64,000 bases of DNA from Pleodorina starrii (taxonomy: Eukaryota; Chlorophyta; Chlorophyceae; Chlamydomonadales; Volvocaceae). The notes below the pieces were generated by a model that had not been told where the DNA came from, searched no databases, and saw only the letters and a list, made by a program, of their open reading frames with translations. The stretch is from positions 1,820,001-1,884,000 of the forward strand of contig BRXU01000009.1 of NCBI GenBank assembly GCA_030267565.1. Reading direction: 5' to 3'. The position numbers and the translations under genes were made by a program. Positions 36,749 through 47,300 of this stretch are shown piece after piece. Positions within the stretch are counted from its first letter, which is position 1. Each line of letters starts with the position of its first letter.

Positions 36749-37180
36749 GTCGATGCCTTTAGTCTGTGATAGCGCTATCGTGTCCGGGGCTAGAGCAGCA
36801 CCAAACGCTAGGTCAGGAGGCTGCGTCACTCGTCAAGCCCATAACGACAAATAAAGCTTGCCATAGACGATTTACGTGCAAAGATAAGAATGATAGTCCC
36901 TACGATTCCACTGCTTACAACCGCGTCGCCAACTTGAATCTCTGTCTCGCCAACTTTCCGGCAGTTTCCGTACGGTTTTTCTGAGAGTATCGCAATGAGC
37001 GCTGACCTGGGATGCGCAGAGCCCTGCAATCCAATTGCTCAGGAACGGCTTCATTTTACGGAAACTTCCATTGGATATCATGCGTTCCTTGGGAGGCCTG
37101 ACCTAGGGGTCTGACAAGACTGCTCCACGACTGCTTAACCCGCAGTCGGCACATACTTTCATTTATTCCAGACAAGACTT

Positions 37181-37726
37181 ATGTTTGTAGGACTTACGTT
37201 TATCCTGGTGCTGGCTGTAGGAGCGGAGGGTACGGCTGACAAGACGTCTCAGAAGCAGCGTGGGATCCTTGAACTTCCTCTGCACCAGAACAGCCACGTA
37301 TTTGCATGGAGGCACTTGACGCAGCAACCAACCGGAGGCGCGGCAACGCCCAACCCGTCGGGCGGTCCTAGAGGGGAGCGCTCTGCCACCTGGGCGGACT
37401 TCGCGGCCGCCCAAAAGGACGTCAGCGGCGCCCCCGCGGTCTCCGCGGCGCGGTCCCACCAGGACCACCCAGCACCATCAGCGCGGCGCGCCCGCAACGC
37501 CATCTTCTGGGTTGCGGCCGTTGCGCTGGGCGTGGCGTTCGGCGTGGCTGTGGTGGCAGCCTGGAACATGACTGGCAAGCTGATTGAGCACATGCGGAGC
37601 AGGTGGACCGAGGCGGAGCTGATGCCGCTGGGCCCTTTCGGCATGCGTGAACAGCAGCAACAGCAGCAGCAGCAGCAGGATTCGGACCCAAATCCCGCGC
37701 GGATTGCGCTACTGAGGGACTTCTGA
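37181..37726 (+). CDS. small membrane protein: aspartic-protease paralogue lacking the catalytic core
   Basis: Single open frame of 181 residues. It starts with a signal peptide (MFVGLTFILVLAVGAEG), then RGILELPLHQNSHVFAWRHL, a Gly/Pro/Ser-rich link, WADFAAAQKDVSGAPAVSAA, a transmembrane span (AIFWVAAVALGVAFGVAVVA), WTEAELMPLG, and a polyQ run near the end. Each landmark has a counterpart in the full protease at 44.4-49.1 kb: LTFALLLAAN, HGSLMVPLHQRSRPSWRRHL, FTAAQEEASRAAAVTG, YAIIIGVAAAIAALFMVG and DEAEVTPLT. Everything between, both catalytic Asp motifs included, is absent without an intron to hold it. It may be a relic of a tandem duplication, or a retained non-catalytic membrane protein. 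The frame is intact. Homology was judged by eye. Confidence 0.6.
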   Translation: MFVGLTFILVLAVGAEGTADKTSQKQRGILELPLHQNSHVFAWRHLTQQPTGGAATPNPSGGPRGERSATWADFAAAQKDVSGAPAVSAARSHQDHPAPSARRARNAIFWVAAVALGVAFGVAVVAAWNMTGKLIEHMRSRWTEAELMPLGPFGMREQQQQQQQQQDSDPNPARIALLRDF

Positions 37727-38289
37727 GCGGCTGAAGGGAGGATGACGGTGGGGACGAGGACGGAGGCCCCGTCGCGCCGGCGTCTACAGTCGGGATGGTT
37801 ACGCCAGGGCAGCCGCCGACCCCGGGGGCAACCGCCGCGATGACGCGGACATTGGAGGCGCACATGTGTGCAGGCGCCAGCGCGCGGGCGGGGCTCCGGC
37901 CGACACACATACACACACATGTACACATACACATGGCAGCGGCGGAACGCGGCCGCCGCCGCCTCGACGCCGGAGCTTGCGAACAGGGAGAGAGTAGAAG
38001 GCTGGAGAGGGATGTGGCGACCGGCTGCCTCTGACAACCCAACGAACGAGGAGCTTTTCACGCACCTGCCCGGATGCAGGGAGCTGCGCGGCCGGACGGG
38101 GCCGTGGCATGTCAGGCACAGGCAAGCAGGCTGCCGGGTCAGCGGGCATGTTTTCCTGTGAAGGTCGGAGGTTCGTAGGGAGGGCAAGCTTAAAGAGGTG
38201 CTCCGAAGGCGGGGTGTTGAAGGCCAGTCTGGGGAAGCAGGCACACCTGTGTGACCAGAGCTTGGTGGTGAATTTGTTGCACCTCCAAA

Positions 38290-38374
38290 GCGGTGGATGG
38301 ATGGATGGATGGATGGGTGGGTGGGTGGATGGATGGATGGATGGATGAATGGGTGGATGGATGGATGAATGGGT
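38290..38374. repeat. GGAT/GGGT tetranucleotide repeat
   Basis: An ATGG/GTGG run with interruptions. Confidence 0.9.
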
Positions 38375-38499
38375 GATGTATGGGAATAAGCTTCAACGAG
38401 CTAGTACGGTCCAAACAAAGCAGTGCAATTCTTAGGCGTTTGGGAAGATGAGAGAAGCCAGAAGCGGCCGTGTGGTTTTTTATTGCGCATTTTCGGGAG

Positions 38500-38692
38500 T
38501 GCCGAGCTGCCGACCGTTGTGGGGGACCGGTGCGCTTGTAGGTCGTACTATTTTGGAAAATAGTACGGCACGCATTCTCCAGCGCTGTTCCCGCGCACTT
38601 ATCATAAAAGGTATTCACATAACTGCCTGGCCTTACATCGGTTCGTTATATGTGCCCCAGCAGTTTGGTCACTTAGGCAGCTATTCATAAAT
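38500..38692 (-). mobile_element. dispersed repeat, copy C (partial, inverted)
   Basis: Contains the complement of the modules in copies A and B: the GTACTATTTTGGAAAATAGTAC palindrome region, GCGCTGTTCCCGCGCAC, AAAGGTATTCACATAACTG, ATCGGTTCGTTATATG and AGGCAGCTATTCAT. It lacks the GAACGTTCACTGAA part. Confidence 0.75.
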
Positions 38693-38962
38693 GGACATGA
38701 CCACGCAATTCTCTGAGCAAATACGCGTAGCACGGGATTGCATTAAACAAGCAGAGGACATCAAGGCCGTGCGTGATATAGCACTCTTCGAGCTCGCGCG
38801 CTATGTTGCTGATTTGAAAGTCAATGCGGTGATAGATGATACTCAGCATGACACGTGGAAGCCTTGACTCCGGACACATGCCTGGCTTGAGCATAGTGCA
38901 TAGGAGCAGTGCTCTGCTGCCGCTGCGCTTGTGCGGAGTTGCCCTTCGTCATGTACCGGTAG

Positions 38963-39008
38963 TATGTTTGGCGAGAAGTTCGCAGTGGGAACGCGATGGA
39001 GATCGCCG
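38963..39008. repeat. direct repeat of about 44 bp, left copy
   Basis: The segment GTTTGGCGAGAAGTTCGCAG through GATGGAGATCGCCGA recurs at 39310-39354. The two copies bracket the small inverted-repeat element at 39015-39265. Confidence 0.8.
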
Positions 39009-39014
39009 ACGATA

Positions 39015-39265
39015 AGTACCGCTGAACCGCCAAACAAACACGAAAAGGCGAGTAAACAACGGGGAACAATGCTACGGGGAGCTGATGTCGTACTTTCATC
39101 ACTTTCGGGTGGCCAAAGTACGGCGCATGGTTTACGGCGCCTTGTACGTATGCCTTGATTGACTTTTCAGACGGTGCATACTTTCCAAGCATGCAATGTG
39201 TCTCCGATTATCGTTTAGTCCAACCCGGCAGAAATTTGAGCTCCGATCAGCGGTTCAGCGGTACT
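39015..39265. mobile_element. possible MITE-like element with 16-bp terminal inverted repeats
   Basis: AGTACCGCTGAACCGC at 39015-39030 is matched by its exact reverse complement at 39250-39265, giving a 251-bp unit with no coding capacity. No clear target-site duplication was found directly at the ends. Confidence 0.45.
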
Positions 39266-39309
39266 ATTTCTGCGCGGCATAGTTTCAGTCATATGTAAAC
39301 ACAGCCTAC

Positions 39310-39354
39310 GTTTGGCGAGAAGTTCGCAGTGGGAACGCGATGGAGATCGCCGAG
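39310..39354. repeat. direct repeat of about 44 bp, right copy
   Basis: Almost identical to 38963-39008. Confidence 0.8.
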
Positions 39355-39604
39355 CGCTTGTTATACCAAGTATATGACATAACTGAACGATTGGTCTTGA
39401 AGGAAATCAAAACTATGCTAAGATGAGGTTGTACTGGCTGTAATGGGGCTAGGGATCAACGTTTGGTCAATTACACCCCACCCCCTGGGGCCACGTTAGA
39501 CTTTTTGGCCACGTAACGTGTAACGGACCCGTTGCCCCATGCGAACTGACCACGTTTCCTGTAAAGTGATAACGTAACGTGTCATGTAAATCCAGCATAA
39601 GCGC

Positions 39605-40560
39605 GGGTGTTTCCGTCCACGACGTGAACGACTGGTGACTGTTCGCTGAACGTTCACTGAATGTTCAGCGAACAGTCACGGGGAACGTTCACTGAATGTT
39701 CAGTGAACGTTCGTCATAGCCAGGTGGCCGACGTCTATGGTACTCCCGTCTTCCAAATAAGCAATCATGGCCGCAGCTGCAGGTGCATCAAACGAAATGC
39801 CGGACCCGACGAAATAAATTGTCCAAGGATGCACGGCCGGCCAATGCTTGTCGAGAAGCAGCAGCGCCTTGTCAAGATCCATGTTGAATTTATGCAGAAC
39901 TAGCCGGCAGAGAAACTCATTTGGGAGTGCCGACCGTGGTGAGGGACCGGTGCGCTTGTACGTCGTACTATTTCGCAAAATAGTACGGCACGCATGCTCC
40001 AGCGCTGTTCCCGCGCACATAAAAGGTATTCACATAACTGTTTGGCCTTGTATCGGTTCGTTATATGCGCCCCAGCAGCTTTGGTCACTTTGGCAGCTAT
40101 TCATCAGTCAAAAGCACAAAAGGACGTTAATTTCGCTTTGCTTGCAGTACAAGGGCCTCAACGGCGAACGGTGAACCTTCACTGAACGTCCACGGTGAGC
40201 GTTCAGTGCAGGTTCAGCGAACGTTCATTCGCCTTTCAGTGAACGAAGAAACCCGCGTTTACCCAAGGTACTCCAAAATGTTGTTGGCATCTACCCCGGA
40301 AACAAGCCCAAGACCTCGCTAGTCATCTTCTGCGGGTCCTATGAATGCCATTTAGCATAGGATGAAAGTCTCTGCGGGGCGGCCCAGTCGAAAAGGCTTC
40401 TGGACGTCGGCGTGGCCTCAGCACGGGAAGCCGTGAATCTGGGCCGATCAAGTTTGCCTATGTGCCGTTTCAGGCCTTAAGCCTCTAACAACTTTGATAC
40501 GTTATACAATTGTATACTAGATTGTGCGCCCGAGCGAGGCATTTGGCGAAATTTGTCCGG
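39605..40560 (-). mobile_element. dispersed repeat, copy D (longest, inverted)
   Basis: Read on minus, it begins with the CCTCGCCG...CGAGCGAGG module, passes CTAGCGAGGTCTTGGGCTTG and the TTCACTGAACGTTCA block, then CGTACTATTTTGCGAAATAG, and ends in a frame reading NMDLDKALLLLDKHWPAVHP, YFVGSGISFDAPAAAAMIAY and STIDVGHLAM. A cluster of palindromic GTTCAGTGAACGTTCACTGA units closes it (39605-39720). The frame carries stops upstream, so any encoded protein is broken. No family is recognised. Confidence 0.75.
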
Positions 40561-41639
40561 CGAGGCCGGAGTGCCCCTGCGACTGGGGCGCAAGCGTACG
40601 ACAATCAACACCGACATCAACACCGCCCCAAACAAGGGGTTGGTGTCGGCTTCCTTGAAGCCGGAAAAAAGGGCGGGGCCCCGTTCAATCCGTACGGGTT
40701 AAGTTGAGTGCTGGGGCGGCGAGGGCGTGAAGTGTGAGAGTGTCGACATTCCAGCTGCTAGACAGCCAGAGCTTTATTCGCGAAATGCCTGCTAGCCGAG
40801 TCGTTAGCAAGGCCTGCCGGCGCCGCGCGAAGCGCGTCATCCCGCCGGGTGCATGAGCGCATCGACCGAATACGGCATCATTTCCAAAGCGAGCGGCGAG
40901 GGCGTCAACTCTACTTCCGGCCAGCGCATTGGCTGAAGTTACTTGACAGTAATCATGGAGTGTATCATTTACACATCACGCAGGCTGACTTGCCAACAAA
41001 AGGACAGCGGAACTGTTAGTTTGCGAGAGCCGCGACGACATGCACTTGCCGGCGAGAGTGCACAGGCTTCGCTACCGAGGTATTCGCAGTATCGTAGAGC
41101 AGGCTTGACAACTTTAACATTAGGACCGGGACTGTAGAAGTCCCCTAGGTTGCCGACTGCATCGTGCGTGCATCGGCGGCTTGGCGTTCAACAACCAGCA
41201 GTTTGCCCCTCATGGTTTGCTCCTTGCAACCTTTATAATAGTAATATGCGTCAAGACGATCGGACCGGCTAGCAGAGCTGCTGTGGTGTGGTCGCGGGAA
41301 GAATGTTTGCAATGCAAACATAGTTGGTTGCTTGCCGAAACGAAGATTCATTTCACGCCGTCATGTCAGAATCCCACCTTAAGGAACGATGAATCTTCTG
41401 GAATTAATTATAGGCCGAGAGGTGTTGGTTTGACCTCGGCCTCGGTCCATGGAGACTGCCAAACTGGTTTGTACTCATGCGATGTTGGGTTCCAATAATA
41501 AATTTACCGTGCAATAAAGAATGTAATCTTTTACTTATGCAGACTTTCCGTTGACCGAAAGTCTACACTTGTCCAATTACTTCCCAGAACCCACACATAC
41601 ACAAGCGCGCGCCCTTTGGGCCGCGGGCTGCCGTAGCGC

Positions 41640-42520
41640 CCCTTGCGGATGCGGACGCGACGCGACGCGACGCGACACGACGCGACGCGACGCGACGCGA
41701 CGCGACGCGACGCGACGCGACGTGACGGGACGCGACACGACGCGACGCGACACGATGGCGACGTGACACGACGCGACGCGATGCAACGCGACGCCACGCG
41801 ATGCAACGCGATGCTCCGCTATGCTCTGTTATGCTCCACTACACAACGCTGCAACGCTATGCAACGCATGCACGATTACAGTTGCGTGCACGTTACGGTA
41901 CACTATGCAACGCTACGCTACAGTACGCTACGCTATGGCTACACGAGAAGGTGCGCGCGCGACTTCAATCGTGCACGTCAAAATGCGATCGTGCACGTTG
42001 CGCTATATTATGGTACGCGACGTGACGCTACGTGACGTGACGTTATGCTCCACGCTCCGCTCCGCTATGCTCCATTACGATCCGCTACGCAACGCTATGC
42101 TACGCTACGCTACGGTAGGCTACACGACGCGACGCGACGCGACGACGACGCGACGCAACGCGATACGATGCAACGCGACGCGACATGACACGACGCGACG
42201 CGACGCGACGCGACGCGACACGACGCTACACTACACTATGCTCCGCGAGAAGGCGCGTGCGCGACTTCAATCGTGCACGTTGAAACGTGACATGCGATTT
42301 ACGATCGTGCACGCTGCACTACACTATGGTACGCGACGCGATGCTACGCTACGCTACGCTACTTTGAGCCGAGCGCAGTGGAGCGTGCGCGGCTTTAATC
42401 GGCGACTATGCGACGCGACGCTATGCTCCGCGATACACTCCGCTATGCTTCGTTACGATCCGCTATGCAACGCTATGCAACGCTCCGCTACGCTCCGCTA
42501 TGCTATGCAGCATCCTAAGT
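41640..42520. repeat. pentanucleotide (CGACG/CTACG) satellite-like array
   Basis: Units of five bases (GCGAC, GCTAC, GCAAC, GCTCC, ACACG) run for nearly 0.9 kb. The purest blocks are at 41655-41760 and 42120-42235. Because five is not divisible by three, every frame translates to a five-residue repeat such as RRDAT, so the open frames here are not genes. A non-repeat module, GCGCGACTTCAATCGTGCAC, occurs near 41955 and 42255, and a diverged form near 42385, which suggests a higher-order unit of about 300 bp for the first two. Confidence 0.92.
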
Positions 42521-43034
42521 AACGCGCGTGCAGGATCGCATTTTTGTCGCAAATCGCAAGGCGACTAACTTTGACAAGTCTAACGTTATGATATCTCAAA
42601 TAAATGATATGTATAATATATCTATATGCGAGCAGCACATTCCGCGACGCAAAAACAATTTACGCACTTTACGCGTCGGGGTTTCGGAGCCGAGCACTTC
42701 AACTTCATGATAGCAATGCGATTCACATCGCGCCGCCATGTCACAATTCCATTATGAAACGATTGATAGCGATTGCGATGCTTTCCAGGCGCGGAGGCGT
42801 TCATGCTACTTCGGCCGCGATCAGCGGAAACTAGCACGAATTTAAATATGCATGAACATTTATGAACATGCATATCCTGCGATACAGAATGCAATATTCT
42901 ATGAGAAATGCCGAAACGAAAAGGCGAAAAGCGAAAAAAAGTGTTACATACTACGGACATTTCAGTCGGGGTAAGGCCTCCGCTTCTCTAGCTACGCTAG
43001 AGGCGCTACGGCGACGGACATGGGCAATCCTACA

Positions 43035-43075
43035 GGGCGGGGCCCCCCTGGGCGCTTCGCGCTGGGGCCCCGCCC
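43035..43075. other. perfect 12-bp GC-rich hairpin
   Basis: GGGCGGGGCCCC at 43035-43046 and GGGGCCCCGCCC at 43064-43075 form perfect arms around a 17-base loop. A GGGCGGGGCCCCG motif also occurs near 40672. It may be an element end or only composition. Confidence 0.6.
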
Positions 43076-44377
43076 AAAAAGCCGCAGCGGGAGTGAAGAT
43101 GTAATGCACACAGATGACTCCTGTGGCGGGTGGTGCCATCTGGGCGAAATGCAGCTGTAGTTGGGTCGAATGCCGCTATACTAGTGTAAGTGGTGCTGAT
43201 CGCGGTCACTTCAATACTCACTTGCAGAGAGCAATAGTGGTGCTGTTGGTTCAACCGAGTTGTTCCTTGGTGGCGCGGGGTCACGGCTCGGCGTTTTTTT
43301 GTTGATGCACGATACGGTAGGCTGCGGCTGGCGACCAACCGTCGCGTCGAGCTATTGAATGAGCTTTCCTTTTCATGGGGCATCGTATCAGGCCCAATCG
43401 AAGATGATAGCACTAGTCATCGCTGCGTCACATTAATCCGCTAAGTTCGAGGTAGGGTCAGGGTACGGTAACAGAGATACTGTAGCCCAGTAGCCGCATT
43501 GTAGTCAAGCGCAATCCTTTTATGATCCGGCCTTATGTTTGGAAAGTTGCCAATAGTCTGGGTCTGTCTAGCTTGTCGATGCAGGCACAAACCCACTGGG
43601 TCTACCTAACAGGGCCTGGCGTGGTGGCCAGGGCGAACAGCTGCTGCCGCTGCCGCGGCGTCCATGGCCACACAAAAGGCAATAACCTGTTCCCTCCAAC
43701 CTGCGTTCTCGCACCCCTGCCCTTGCTGTGAGAGCTGCTGTGTGCCAAGCACTGCCGTACCCTGAATGGGCCGGCAAAACCTGTTACAAAACCTGGTACA
43801 GGAATTCAGCCTGTTCTCGATTGTGGACACGCTGCGGCCGCTTGCAGCAAGCTTACTTAGTGAACAACCCAGCATCTAGTACCCGTAGATAGTAGGGATA
43901 GCTCAACGCAGCAAAACAGACTACGGCCAATGAGAGCACAACCAGTCAGCCGCAAGCAGCATGCTAATATGATATTTTTTGTGCAGTTTGACTTGAGCAT
44001 ATAGGTTGACAGGCGAGGCAGGCAGGGGAGGAGTAATAGTCCTTCGGAAGCTATCTAGGCAGCTACACCGTGACGTACTCGACCTCTCGGACTGTCATCG
44101 GTGCTTTCATGAACTGTCCGTATTCCAGGGCGCCAGCAACTGGCTCCGATCATTACCTAGAACACGACAAGGACGAGGCAGAAACCGTGGCGGCAATCGG
44201 TTGCATGCATTGCGAAGTCCGTACAAGCGGTATTAGTTTGCATCAAGCATGTGAAGTGGAAAACGCATGTATTTCGGACAATAATTGTGATCAGCAGAAC
44301 GAAGTATAGAAATATTTCTGCGTCGGTGATATATCTACAGTTTGTACATAGTTGCAGTGCACGGGCGGAGTCAAGGC

Positions 44378-47300
44378 ATGGCCCTAACCATGCTTCTAGC
44401 ATTGACCTTTGCCCTGCTGCTGGCCGCAAACAAGATTGCCGGCGAAAATGCGGTGCTTGACAGACCGGTTCGGCAGCATGGAAGTCTCATGGTCCCGTTG
44501 CATCAACGAAGCCGCCCCAGCTGGCGACGGCATTTGTTGCGGAGTGGCGCGCTCCCCGTTCAGGGATCCGTACGAGAAGTCGGGTGAGGCTGATGCATAA
44601 CCCTTGCAAAACCCACAGCATGGGGCTTGCCAACCCAACCAACTTCGTTGCCCACCGGCATGAGAGCAGATACTTTTACACAACGCTCTTACTGGGGACG
44701 CCAGCGCGTGAGTTCAGCGTGATCATCGACACGGGGAGCACAATCACGTACATACCTTGCAAGGAGTGCGCGCACTGCGGGAAGCATCAGGTGGGTGAGG
44801 GGGCGGATCTGGCGGAAGCTGTGGGACAAAGTCAGCGGCCCCCCGCACACATGCACGGCGGTCCAGTCCTGGCTCCCTGGAGCCTGCTGCTGCCGCAAGG
44901 GAGGCGCGTGGACAGCCTTGTGGCACCACGCTCCACAAGGGCGGATGCGCAGCGAGCATCAGGAGCTGCAGCAGCAGGATGTGGGTTGTAGTGGGCCGCA
45001 GTGCAGGGCGATGCGCCCGCAGACCCACTTGGGTCCGACTTGGATGCCCTGCTGGCACATCCTGGCAACTGCGCGGGGCGCCGCGGGTCGCCGTTCCTTG
45101 CTCTGCACCTGGCAGTCACCGGGCACAGCCGCCCCCGGGGGTTTCCTCCATAATGCGGGGTAGTAAGAACGGCGGGGTGTTGGCCCGGCCCCGCACCGAG
45201 TTGTCTCCCGCCGCAGCCATGGCATGAACATGACCCCCAGGTGCTGGTCGTATCGCCCTCTCAGCTGCGTCCCCTGACCGATCCCTTTGGGTCACCGGCG
45301 GAATGCCGCATCCTTCCGACTGAGCCGCAGCCACACGCCCCGTTTGTCTTCACGCTGCTCGCTCCGCACCCAGGACGAGTGGTTTGACCCGGACTCGTCG
45401 TCAACCGCCAAAAAGCTGGGCTGTTCGGATCGGCTGTGCGACTGCGGCTCGCCCAGCTGCACCTGCCGCAACGATCTTTGTTACTACAGCAGGACCTACG
45501 GTGCGTCGTTGTGGCTCTCGTTGCGTAGGAAGCGGAGGGGCGACGGCAGGGAAAGTAAAAGACGAGACCGCCGTCTGTACTCCTTGTCCTGCCCCTCCCT
45601 CACGAGCCGCGTCGCTTGCCGGACTGCGTTTGCCTGCGTCGCTTCCGTCCCGTCCCGCTGTGGTTTCTCCTTCATACTCCCACGCGGGCCAAGGCCGCTG
45701 ACGCAGGGTTCCCACCCCCCCTTTGCTCTCATGTGCCTTGCCTACACCCGCAGCGGAGCGCAGCAGCAGCGAGGGCTGGATGGTGGAGGACGTGTTTGGC
45801 TTCCCGGACGGCCAGCCGCCCGTGCGGATGGTGTTTGGCTGCGAGAACGGCGAGACGGGGGAGATCTACCGCCAGATGGCGGACGGGATCATGGGCATGG
45901 GCAACAACCGGAACGCGTTCCAGAGTCAGGTGCGTGTGCACCAGGGGCAAGGGGGCCGGCGGAGTGGGGGCTGCGCGCAACGCGGCGGCAGTGGACGTGT
46001 GCGCCGCGCCGCGTAGCGCGCGCGGCGCGTCCGCGCTTGTGCGTGCGCACACAGGCACGCAGGAAGGGGTGCCGGAGTGAGCGGAGAGAGACAACCGGCC
46101 ACTAGTCCAAAGTCAAAATCGAGATGGCCCTTGCAGGTTCCGTTTTCTGCAGGTTAGGTTGTTGGAGCCCGACGGACGAGTTGTTGGAGCAGTATCTCGT
46201 CGTAGTGTAACAGTGAGGAGTTAGAAGCGACCCGGGGCGACTTGGTTCGCGTCCGGGCGCGAGGCGCGCTGTCTGTACTCTGTGAGGGGAAGCCCGCATG
46301 CAGCGACGCGGATGCGAGCTGGGTCGTGGCCTACGGGCTACCGCGGTTGTCGGACCCGCCTGAAGAGGCGATCGCACTGCGCCGCTGGCACCCACCGGGA
46401 CGCGGCCTGTCGAACCCGCCAAAACTCCCCCGCCGCCGCCTGTGCACCCATTCCCCACGCCCTATCCTGTCCGCTGCAGCTCGCCGCCCGGGGAGTCATC
46501 GACGACGTGTTTTCGTTGTGTTTCGGCTACCCCAAGGACGGCATCCTCTTGCTGGGTGAGGAGACCAGACCCGCCATCGTGCCACCTGCCAAATTGGACC
46601 CCGTTGCGAACAACGGCTTGCTTTGACGCTTGGGCTAATACCGAGCGGCCTTACGTCCGGGGTTCTGGGGTTCCTTCGCTGTGCTGCGCGTCACACGCGC
46701 GATGCGTGGCCTCTCCACACGTCGCCCGCCTTCCCAAGTACCCATGCCGCTCCGCGGCGCCACTGGGTCGAAAGCTTGAACCCTGAGCCCTGCACCGCGC
46801 CGTCGTGGGCTTGTTGGGCAGGCAGGCCCTGTGTCCACGTCCTGACGGCGCGCCCTCCCCGCCTGCCCTGACACGTGACACCCCACCTTCGAACAACCAT
46901 GCGCGGTACCGTGTCATGCGGGTTTCACGTTTTCGCACCGTCAGCTCGGTTCGCTCCCTGCGCCCGCAGGCGACGTGCCCATGCCCTCCAGCGCCCACAC
47001 CGTCTACACGCCGCTGCTGAACAACCTGCACCTGCACTACTACAACGTCAAGATGGAGGGTATCACCGTGGACGGCGCCACGCTGCCTCTGGACATGGTG
47101 AGCGCTTTGGGGCGTCTACGTGTGCCGTGTCTGGTGAAGTGTAGTAGGGGGCTGAAACGGGGCTGAGGGGCGGCGAAGGGGGAGGATTTTAAACGCGCCT
47201 GCGGCGAACTCGGAGCATGCCGGAGATCAGGATGTGGAGGGAAAACTGTGTGTTTGCGGCGCTTCTCCTCGATACCGGCAAGGATCGGCGATGTGCCCCT

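Larger units (their letters stand above)
37727..44377. other. gene-poor block rich in repeats
   Basis: Between the two protease-related genes no convincing coding gene was seen. The block holds simple repeats, inverted copies of the dispersed repeat, a small inverted-repeat element and a pentanucleotide satellite, listed separately. The last 400 bp before 44378 would contain the protease promoter. Confidence 0.55.

Noticed and set aside
36748..36829. Longer N-terminus for ZNG1 starting at 36829
   Set aside because: The codon there is GTG; the first in-frame ATG is at 36748 and gives an acidic start.
41563..42522. Frames encoding RRDAT/ASRRV repeats up to 233 codons
   Set aside because: They arise from the pentanucleotide array and have no family resemblance.
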